Below, piece after piece: positions 6,061 through 11,629 of a DNA stretch of 11,629 nt. Each line of letters starts with the position of its first letter. The stretch's first letter is position 1. The stretch is from Stenotrophomonas sp. (GTDB lineage: Bacteria; Pseudomonadota; Gammaproteobacteria; Xanthomonadales; Xanthomonadaceae): NCBI GenBank assembly GCA_003484865.1, contig DMZT01000200.1, forward strand, positions 1 through 11,629. Direction: 5' to 3'. Below the pieces are notes generated by a model. It had not been told where the DNA came from. It ran no database searches and saw nothing but the letters and a program-made list of their open reading frames with translations. The position numbers and the translations under genes were made by a program.

Positions 6061-6117
6061 CCTATATGTTACCGAAACCACTCGAAACACACCAGCTTTT
6101 TCACACTTTTTTTCACA
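6061..6117 (-). promoter_or_regulatory. Promoter region of tRNA-Gly copy 1 with A-tract UP element
   Basis: Read on the minus strand, TATAGG (6061-6066) is a -10 candidate nine bases before the tRNA 5' end. The -35 region is poor. About 29 bases further upstream lies a tandem repeat TGTGAAAAAAAG-TGTGAAAAAG (6096-6117), placed at about -42 to -63. This is where UP elements bind the RNA polymerase alpha subunit, which fits a strong stable-RNA promoter. Confidence 0.5.
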
Positions 6118-6160
6118 TCCCGGCCGATGCTTCCGGCCCGGATGCCCGCGTGCCACCGCG

Positions 6161-6187
6161 GAGAAAAACAAGGCCCCGAGGGGGGCC
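6161..6187 (-). terminator. Terminator of tRNA-Gly copy 2
   Basis: On the minus strand a six-pair stem GGCCCC/GGGGCC (arms 6182-6187 and 6172-6177) with a four-base loop is followed by TTGTTTTTC. It starts 11 bases after the tRNA 3' end. Confidence 0.8.
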
Positions 6188-6198
6188 CTGTCGAAATC

Positions 6199-6274
<76 letters not shown>

Positions 6275-6354
6275 AGACTTTCGCTTGCCCCGACGGCACC
6301 GCACCCTGAGGCGCTGGAGGCTGTCGGCCCCTCGACCTGCGTCGAAGGAGCGCT

Positions 6355-6383
6355 ATTCTGTCGGAATTCCTTCACGTCGTCAA
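6355..6383 (-). promoter_or_regulatory. Candidate promoter for tRNA-Gly copy 2
   Basis: On the minus strand TTGACG (6378-6383, five of six consensus) and CAGAAT (6355-6360, four of six) are 17 bases apart. Transcription would start near 6348, giving a 5' leader of about 75 bases before the tRNA. A weaker plus-strand pair (TCGACC 6332-6337, TATTCT 6354-6359, spacing 16) overlaps it and could serve the plus-strand gene at 6478. Confidence 0.5.
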
Positions 6384-6477
6384 CATCCTTTTCGCACCAC
6401 GTCAGTGCGCTGTTCCGATCTGCCCGGACGCCTCCACAGCGCTGGCGCAGCCCCTCGATCCCAGGAACCCTTCGGCC

Positions 6478-6831
6478 ATGCCACGCCATCTCCGTATCGC
6501 CCGCCTCGCCAGGGGCACTGCGATCAGCCTCGCCGCCGTCACCCTCCTGCTGGGTGCAACGACGCACGTCTTCTCCAACGCCTGGCTGATGCTGACCGAC
6601 AGAAGCAACGTGATCCCGGCCGAGTCCTCGATCCTCTGGTTCGAGCCCTACGTCATCAACCAGGGCGCATCGAACTACTGGCTGTACGGCAAAGACCGCA
6701 CCAACTACTACCACTTCGCGCATATGGAGCAGGCGCTGTACCTGTACCTGCCGATCAATAACAGCTGCCCCGGGTTTGATCGGGAAAACATCCGCACCTG
6801 GTGCAACGTCCGGATCGGGAAGCACCACTGA
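6478..6831 (+). CDS. Hypothetical secreted or membrane-anchored protein, 117 residues
   Basis: I do not recognise a family. The N-terminus has basic residues, then a hydrophobic segment at about 14-33. This is either a signal peptide, with a possible cut after Ser-Asn-Ala (33-35), or a single membrane anchor. The rest would face the periplasm: it is rich in Tyr, Trp, Asn and His (for example SNYWLYGKDRTNYYHF) and has two cysteines, Cys97 and Cys109, that could form a disulfide. Third codon positions are strongly G/C, like the neighbours, which supports real coding; the overlapping minus-strand frame has no such features. AGGAA lies ten bases before the ATG. It is the only plus-strand gene in the right-hand half and sits between two identical tRNA-Gly genes, with a terminator after its stop. 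Confidence 0.75.
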   Translation: MPRHLRIARLARGTAISLAAVTLLLGATTHVFSNAWLMLTDRSNVIPAESSILWFEPYVINQGASNYWLYGKDRTNYYHFAHMEQALYLYLPINNSCPGFDRENIRTWCNVRIGKHH

Positions 6832-6850
6832 CCCTCGACACGCACAAACG

Positions 6851-6880
6851 AAAAAAGCGACCCGGAAGGTCGCTTTTTTT
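6851..6880. terminator. Bidirectional terminator between the 117-residue gene and tRNA-Gly copy 3
   Basis: GCGACC (6857-6862) and GGTCGC (6868-6873) form a six-pair stem with a five-base loop. It is flanked by six A on the left and seven T on the right, so it reads as an intrinsic terminator on both strands. It closes the plus-strand gene ending at 6831 and the minus-strand tRNA-Gly copy 3 (3' end 6923). Confidence 0.92.
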
Positions 6881-6922
6881 CGTTGCATCGCATTGGGACG
6901 AATCCCGATGAAATGCGCTATC

Positions 6923-6998
<76 letters not shown>

Positions 6999-7010
6999 TT
7001 GGGAGGCGAA

Positions 7011-7038
7011 ATTCTACAGCCAAATGCACCCCTGTCAA
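7011..7038 (-). promoter_or_regulatory. Strong sigma-70 promoter of tRNA-Gly copy 3
   Basis: On the minus strand a perfect TTGACA (7033-7038) and TAGAAT (7011-7016, five of six) are spaced by 16 bases. The -10 box ends 12 bases before the tRNA. The bases after the -10 box (TTCGCCTCCC) are C-rich, as in stringently controlled stable-RNA promoters. The promoter overlaps no coding sequence and begins seven bases past the pgsA stop. Confidence 0.9.
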
Positions 7039-7044
7039 CAGCCC

Positions 7045-7668
7045 TCACGCATTCTTTTTTGCTTTGGCGTTCTCACGCGCAAGGCGCTCGTCTTCGCGCA
7101 GGCTCGGCCACGCGGCGTGCAGGTATTGCAGGCCCGACCACAGTGTCAGGATCGAGGCGATCGCCAGGGTCCAATCGCCGATGTGGAAGACCTGGGTGCC
7201 CATCCAGATGTCCTGCATCGGGGTGTGCGGCGCGACCGAGTACAGCAGGCACAGCAGCGCGACCATCTGCGCGGTGGTTTTCACTTTGCCGATCACCGCC
7301 ACACGCACTTTGGCCCGCTGGCCGATTTCCGCCATCCATTCGCGCAGTGCCGACACGGCGATTTCACGGCCGACGATCACGGCCGCCCAGACCGCCATCC
7401 ACGCGGTGGGATGGCCCTGCACGATCAGGAACAGCGCCACGGCCACCATCAGCTTGTCCGCGACCGGGTCGAGGAAGGCGCCGAACGCGGACTGCAGGTC
7501 GTAGCGGCGGGCGATCCAGCCGTCGAGCCAGTCGGTGAGCGCAGCCAGGCCGAAGATCGCCGCCGAGGCGAAATTGGTCCACTTGTAGGGGAGATAGAAC
7601 ACCAGCACCAGGACGGGGATCATCACGATCCGCAGCAGGGTCAGCCAGGTGGGGAGGGTCAACTTCAT
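7045..7668 (-). CDS. pgsA: CDP-diacylglycerol--glycerol-3-phosphate 3-phosphatidyltransferase
   Basis: This inner-membrane enzyme makes phosphatidylglycerol phosphate from CDP-diacylglycerol and glycerol 3-phosphate, the committed step to phosphatidylglycerol and cardiolipin. At 207 residues it is somewhat longer than the E. coli enzyme. The CDP-alcohol phosphotransferase signature is complete: Asp46, Asp49-Gly50, Ala53-Arg54, Gly63, Asp67 and Asp71, with the family spacing DX2DGX2ARX8GX3DX3D. Several hydrophobic segments surround it, and the N-terminus LPTWLTLLRIVMIPVL is typical. The ATG at 7666-7668 has a purine-rich GAGAGA upstream. The uvrC stop is nine bases before it, so it belongs to the same operon, and the tRNA-Gly cluster follows, as in E. 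coli. Confidence 0.97.
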   Translation of the reverse strand: MKLTLPTWLTLLRIVMIPVLVLVFYLPYKWTNFASAAIFGLAALTDWLDGWIARRYDLQSAFGAFLDPVADKLMVAVALFLIVQGHPTAWMAVWAAVIVGREIAVSALREWMAEIGQRAKVRVAVIGKVKTTAQMVALLCLLYSVAPHTPMQDIWMGTQVFHIGDWTLAIASILTLWSGLQYLHAAWPSLREDERLARENAKAKKNA

Positions 7669-7677
7669 TGCGTCTCT

Positions 7678-9525
7678 CTACTCGCCCGCCGCGTCGGGCG
7701 TGGGCAGTCCATGAAGGTTAGCGTAGATACGCGCAGCGAGGGCGTCATTGATGCCGTCCACTTTCGCGATTTCCGCTTCGCCGGCGGCTTTCAGGCCGAC
7801 CAGGCCGCCGAAATGTTTGAGCAGGCTGGCGCGCCGGCGCGGGCCGATACCAGGAATATCCTCGAGTTTGCTGGTCATCCGGGCCTTCTGGCGGCGCCCA
7901 CGGTGGCCGGTGATGGCGAAGCGGTGGGCTTCGTCGCGCACCTGCTGGATGAACTGCAGCGCCGGTGAGGCCGCGCCCGGGCGTAGTTCGCGGCCATCCG
8001 GCATGACCAGGGCTTCATGCCCTGCCCTGCGCTCCACACCCTTGGCCACGCCGACCAGCATCACCCCTTCCACGCCCAGATCGGCCAGCGCGGACTGCGC
8101 CTGGGCCAACTGGCCGGCACCGCCGTCGATCAGCAACAGATCGGGCAGCACCGCATCTTCCTCCACCGCCCGACGGAAGCGCCGCTCGATCGCCTGGCGC
8201 ATGGCCGCGTAGTCATCGCCCGGCTCGATGCCGCTGATGTTGAAACGGCGGTACTGGCTGCGCACCGGGCCCGCCGCATCGAACACCACGCACGAGGCCA
8301 CGGTGGCTTCGCCCATGGTGTGGCTGATGTCGAAACACTCCACGCGCTTGACCTGCTCGGTCAGGCCGAGCATCTGCCGCAGGTCTTCGCTGCGCGCGTG
8401 CTGCGCGGTGCGGCTGCCCAGTTCGGTCACCAGGGTGATCTGCGCGTTGCGCGCGGCCAGTTCCACATAGCCGGCGCGCTCACCGCGCACGTTCCAGCGC
8501 AGCTGCACCTTGTGCTCGGCGGAGGCACTCAACGCCGATTCGATCAGGCTGGCATCGGGAATCTCGCGATCGAGCAGGATCTCGCGCGGCGGCGCGTGCT
8601 CGGCGTAATACTGGGACACGAACGCGCCCAGCACTTCATCGGCACTCTCTTCGCCATTGGTGCGCGGGAAGAACGGCCGCGTGCCCATGTTGCGGCCATC
8701 ACGGAACGCCAGCAGCAGCACGCAGGCACTGGCGCCCTGGGTGGCGCAGGCGAGCACGTCCAGATCCGCCGCGCGGCCGTCCACGTACTGGCGGGTCTGC
8801 ATGCTGCGCAGCGAGGCGATCAGATCGCGCAGGCGCGCGGCCTGCTCGAATTCCAGCGCTTCGCTGGCAGTCTGCATCTGGGTGCCGAGCTCGCGCGCCA
8901 GCTGATCGCTCTTGCCTTCCAGGAACATCGAGGCGCGGCGTACCGACTCGGCGTAATCGTCCGGCGCCACCAGCTCCACGCACGGCGCGCTGCAGCGGCC
9001 GATCTGATACTGCAGGCAGGGCCGCGAGCGGTTGCGGAACACGCTGTCTTCGCAGCTGCGCAGCTTGAACAGCTTGTGCATCAGGTTGAGCGTTTCGCGC
9101 ACGGCAGTGACGCCCGGGTACGGACCGAAGTAGCGCCCGGGTACCGCGCGCGGGCCACGGTGCAGCGCGATGCGCGGCCATTGCTCACGGGTCAGCAGCA
9201 CGTGCGGATAGGTCTTGTCGTCGCGCAGGGAGACGTTGTAGCGCGGCGAGAGCGACTTGATCAGCTGGTTTTCCAGCAGCAGCGCCTCGGCCTCCGAGCG
9301 GGTCACGGTCACGTCCATGCGCGCGACCTGCGACAGCATCGACATGATCCGCGTGGTCTTGGGCGTGCCGTTGAAATAGCTGCCCACGCGGTTGCGCAGC
9401 GCACGCGCCTTGCCGACGTACAGCAGCGTGTCATCGGCGGCGTACATGCGGTACACGCCGGGGGCGGTGCTCAGGTGGGCCGCAAATGCCTTGCCATCGA
9501 AGGCGGGGGCGGAAGAAACAGTCAT
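7678..9525 (-). CDS. uvrC: Excinuclease ABC subunit UvrC
   Basis: This is the nuclease of nucleotide excision repair; it cuts the damaged strand on both sides of the lesion in the UvrBC complex. At 615 residues it has normal length. Residues 20-100 form the GIY-YIG nuclease for the 3' cut (GVYRMY, LLYVGKA, Arg43/Arg46, Glu85). A cysteine-rich segment (Cys170, Cys178, Cys182) follows. The UVR motif that binds UvrB lies at about 206-242. The RNase H-like domain for the 5' cut carries Asp399 (CFDISHT), Asp467 (LLIDGG) and His534, matching the known D-D-H set. Two helix-hairpin-helix motifs (about 554-606) bind DNA. The ATG overlaps the TGA of the upstream NHL gene (ATGA) and has no clear ribosome binding site, so translation is probably coupled. 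pgsA follows after nine bases. Confidence 0.98.
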   Translation of the reverse strand: MTVSSAPAFDGKAFAAHLSTAPGVYRMYAADDTLLYVGKARALRNRVGSYFNGTPKTTRIMSMLSQVARMDVTVTRSEAEALLLENQLIKSLSPRYNVSLRDDKTYPHVLLTREQWPRIALHRGPRAVPGRYFGPYPGVTAVRETLNLMHKLFKLRSCEDSVFRNRSRPCLQYQIGRCSAPCVELVAPDDYAESVRRASMFLEGKSDQLARELGTQMQTASEALEFEQAARLRDLIASLRSMQTRQYVDGRAADLDVLACATQGASACVLLLAFRDGRNMGTRPFFPRTNGEESADEVLGAFVSQYYAEHAPPREILLDREIPDASLIESALSASAEHKVQLRWNVRGERAGYVELAARNAQITLVTELGSRTAQHARSEDLRQMLGLTEQVKRVECFDISHTMGEATVASCVVFDAAGPVRSQYRRFNISGIEPGDDYAAMRQAIERRFRRAVEEDAVLPDLLLIDGGAGQLAQAQSALADLGVEGVMLVGVAKGVERRAGHEALVMPDGRELRPGAASPALQFIQQVRDEAHRFAITGHRGRRQKARMTSKLEDIPGIGPRRRASLLKHFGGLVGLKAAGEAEIAKVDGINDALAARIYANLHGLPTPDAAGE

Positions 9526-10937
9526 TCGTTGATCGGCACGTCGCTCAGGACACCACTGACGGGGTCGAATCGCAGCACGGCATGGGCATCGGTCTCGGCA
9601 ATCCAGACCGCGCCACCGCCGAGCGCCAGGCCAGCCGGGCCATGCAGGCGGCGCGGCAACTCCAGCGTACTCAGCTCACCACCGCCCAGGCGCAGCGTGC
9701 GCAGGCGGCCGTTGCCGGCATCGGCGATCCACAGTAGCGGCGCATCCGGACTGAGCGCGATCGCCTGCGGGTACTGCAGCAGTGCCGAGGTGCGCGGGCC
9801 GTCCTGTTCGCCGAAGGTCCACAGCCCCTGCCCGACCAGCGTCTGCACCAGATCCCCACGCAACTGCATGGCGCGGATAGAGGAGCCCAGCGCATCGCAG
9901 ACGTACAGCACCTGCTGGACCGCCGCGACCGAGCACGGCTGCGCGAACGCGGCCATGTGGCCACTGCCGTCGCGCTCGTCGATCGCCCCACTGCCGGCGC
10001 GCCAGTGCAGGCTGCGCTGGCCAAGGTGATAGCTCCAGATACGGTTGTCGCCGGCCATCGCAATGTGGATCTGGTTGTCGGCGACGGCCAGTCCCTGCGG
10101 ATGGTTGAGCGCGGTGTAGCGCGGATCGGCCACCGGCCCTTCGATCGGTTCGCCGGGGCGGCCAGTGCCGCACAGCGTGTCGACCTGGCCGGAGAGCAGA
10201 TGGATGCGGCGCAGGGCATGGTTGCCGGTGTCGGCCACGTACAGCCATTCGCGCTCCAGCGCGAGGCCCTGCGGATGGTGGAAGGCCGCCTGGGCCTGGT
10301 CGCCATCCATGAAATCGGCGGTGCCCATGCCGAACTGGCGCAGCACGCGGCCACCATGGCTGCATTCCAGCACGCGGTGATGGCCGGTGTCGGCGATGTA
10401 CAGGCGCTCGGTGGTCACCGCCAACCCGGTCGGGAAGCGCAGCGGGAGGCGCGGCTCGGGACTGAGTTCACGGGCGCCGTGCAGATCCTCATCGGACGGC
10501 CGCGAGCTGCCTTCGCACAGCGCAGTGAGCGAGCGTTCCAGTTCCCCGCCGAGACCGACCAGACGCTCGCGCTCGCGCCCTTGGGCATCGAGCAGGACCA
10601 GGGTCGGCCATGCGGTCACGCCGAAGCGGCGCCAGCCATCCCAGTCCGCATCCAGCAGGGCCGGCGCGTTCAGCCCCTGGCGGCGCAGCAGCTTGAGGGA
10701 CTGATCGGGATCGCGCTCGCCGTCAAAACGTGGCACCTGCAGCACCAGCAGCTGAAGCTTGCCCGGGTTGCGTGATTGCCACTGGGCCAGCTCGGCCAGC
10801 CGCTGCGCGCACCACACCGAGGCGGCATTGACGAAGGCCAGCACGACCGGCCGCCCCTGCAGCTCGGCCAGGGTGGTCGGTTTGGCGTTGAGCCACGTGG
10901 CGAACTCGGGCAGATCCTGGACGGGCTGGACGTTCAT
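9522..10937 (-). CDS. NHL-repeat protein with N-terminal thioredoxin-like domain
   Basis: The protein has 471 residues and two parts. Residues 1-145 have a thioredoxin/TlpA-like fold: VVLAFVNAASVWC at the first strand and active-site position, and WPT with the expected cis-Pro at 111. The active site is Trp42-Cys43-Ala-Gln-Arg, so the second cysteine of CXXC is missing and disulfide exchange is unlikely in the usual form. Residues 165-470 are a beta-propeller of NHL repeats, seen as repeated HPQGLAL and LYVADTGNHALRRI-like units. The arrangement resembles animal NHLRC2 and its bacterial relatives, whose function is poorly known. No signal peptide is seen. It is in an operon between kdsB (46 bases upstream) and uvrC (four-base overlap), which suggests co-expression but does not reveal its role. 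The ATG at 10935-10937 lacks a good ribosome binding site. Confidence 0.88.
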   Translation of the reverse strand: MNVQPVQDLPEFATWLNAKPTTLAELQGRPVVLAFVNAASVWCAQRLAELAQWQSRNPGKLQLLVLQVPRFDGERDPDQSLKLLRRQGLNAPALLDADWDGWRRFGVTAWPTLVLLDAQGRERERLVGLGGELERSLTALCEGSSRPSDEDLHGARELSPEPRLPLRFPTGLAVTTERLYIADTGHHRVLECSHGGRVLRQFGMGTADFMDGDQAQAAFHHPQGLALEREWLYVADTGNHALRRIHLLSGQVDTLCGTGRPGEPIEGPVADPRYTALNHPQGLAVADNQIHIAMAGDNRIWSYHLGQRSLHWRAGSGAIDERDGSGHMAAFAQPCSVAAVQQVLYVCDALGSSIRAMQLRGDLVQTLVGQGLWTFGEQDGPRTSALLQYPQAIALSPDAPLLWIADAGNGRLRTLRLGGGELSTLELPRRLHGPAGLALGGGAVWIAETDAHAVLRFDPVSGVLSDVPINE

Positions 10938-10943
10938 GCCCCG

Positions 10944-10949
10944 ATTATG
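10944..10949 (-). promoter_or_regulatory. Possible -10 box giving a leaderless NHL transcript
   Basis: CATAAT (five of six consensus) ends six bases before the A of the NHL gene ATG, so transcription from it would begin at or next to the start codon. This would explain the missing ribosome binding site. No good -35 box is seen at the right spacing (TTGCAT at 10964-10969 is only 14 bases away), so the case is weak. Confidence 0.25.
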
Positions 10950-10983
10950 CCGGACTACGCGTCATGCAACCGTCGTGCCACGG

Positions 10984-11629
10984 TCACGGGTGTGCCGCCC
11001 ACCAGGCTTCGGCGCGCGCCAGATCGTCCGGGGTATCAATGCCGGGCGGGAACTCGGCCGGGGTCAGCGCCACGCTGATGCGGTGCCCCGCTTCCAGCAC
11101 GCGCAACTGCTCCAGCGACTCCAGCTGTTCCAGCGTGCCAGCCGGCAACGCGGCGAACTGGCGCAGGAAACCGGCGCGGTAGCCGTAGATGCCGATATGG
11201 CGCAGCCAGTGCGCGCCGGCGAGCGTGTCGCGCGAGCGGGCGAAGGCATCGCGGTGCCACGGAATGGGCGCGCGGCTGAAGTACAGCGCGTCCAGGTTCT
11301 GCTTGCGCACGACCTTGACCACGTTCGGGTCGAACAGGGTGTCCGCGTCTTCCACCGGCGTGGCCAGCGTGGACATCTCCGCACCGCTGTAGACCAGGGC
11401 TTCGGCCACCGCGCGGATGCCTTCTGCCGGGGCGAAGGGCTCGTCGCCCTGCAGGTTCACCACCAGGGTGTCATCGGACCAGCCCGCCTGCGCCGCGCAC
11501 TCGGCCAGCCGATCGGTGCCGGAGGCGTGCCCGGTGGAGGTCATCGCCACACGTACCTCGGCCATGCCCTGCAGGGCATCGGCGATGCGCTGATCGTCGG
11601 TGGCGACCCATACCGCGCGCGCGCCGGCG
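10984..11629 (-). CDS. kdsB: 3-deoxy-manno-octulosonate cytidylyltransferase, 5' partial
   Basis: KdsB activates Kdo to CMP-Kdo for the inner core of lipopolysaccharide; it is a cytoplasmic, Mg-dependent enzyme. The visible 214 residues cover everything except about the first 40, which lie beyond the window, including the nucleotide-binding PARxxSxRLPGK loop. Visible family motifs are [70 protein letters not shown] and the final [12 protein letters not shown]. The Met at 11565 is internal; the frame is open to the window end (first full codon 11628). It is the first visible gene of the kdsB-NHL-uvrC-pgsA run. Its presence shows a Gram-negative, LPS-bearing host. Confidence 0.96.
   Translation of the reverse strand, partial: AGARAVWVATDDQRIADALQGMAEVRVAMTSTGHASGTDRLAECAAQAGWSDDTLVVNLQGDEPFAPAEGIRAVAEALVYSGAEMSTLATPVEDADTLFDPNVVKVVRKQNLDALYFSRAPIPWHRDAFARSRDTLAGAHWLRHIGIYGYRAGFLRQFAALPAGTLEQLESLEQLRVLEAGHRISVALTPAEFPPGIDTPDDLARAEAWWAAHP

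Noticed and set aside
8017..10029. Long plus-strand open frame of 670 codons opposite uvrC and the NHL gene
   Set aside because: It spans two well-supported minus-strand genes and has the same low-complexity His/Arg/Ala/Gly composition; it is a by-product of G/C at third positions.

Overview
This is a GC-rich window, probably the left end of an Illumina-assembled contig, from a gammaproteobacterium. Gene content and order suggest the Xanthomonadaceae (Xanthomonas, Stenotrophomonas, Pseudoxanthomonas and relatives). The taxonomic call rests on GC content, codon use and gene order, not on a database match. The first 12 bases match the 3' end of the Illumina TruSeq adapter and are probably not genomic.

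Layout. (1) 13-963, plus strand: the 3' part of ccoG, a membrane ferredoxin-like protein for cbb3 oxidase assembly, without the usual C-terminal domain. (2) 1019-5692, minus strand: a sensory block read right to left. It holds a KaiC-family double-RecA ATPase, a hybrid histidine kinase that overlaps it by 11 bases, a BLUF blue-light receptor with all key flavin-pocket residues, and a small unknown protein of 82 residues. (3) 5825-6998, minus strand: a tRNA cluster with one tRNA-Cys(GCA) and three identical tRNA-Gly(GCC) genes. Several of these have their own promoter and terminator. A plus-strand gene for a small secreted or membrane-anchored protein lies between Gly copies 2 and 3. (4) 7045-11629, minus strand: a tight housekeeping operon kdsB (cut by the window end) > NHL/thioredoxin-like protein > uvrC > pgsA, running toward the tRNA genes.

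The order uvrC-pgsA-tRNA-Gly-tRNA-Cys matches the conserved enterobacterial locus uvrC-pgsA-glyW-cysT-leuZ. Here no tRNA-Leu follows; the KaiC/kinase/BLUF block occupies that position, which suggests a variable slot next to a tRNA cluster.

The most interesting part is the KaiC-like ATPase > hybrid kinase > BLUF arrangement. It puts a clock-type ATPase, a phosphorelay kinase and a blue-light receptor side by side, without kaiA or kaiB. The first two genes are almost certainly co-expressed and translationally coupled. BLUF may be a separate unit, because a hairpin covers the kinase stop codon and a 149-base gap follows. The KaiC leader can fold into two mutually exclusive stem-loops, directly after the tRNA-Cys terminator.
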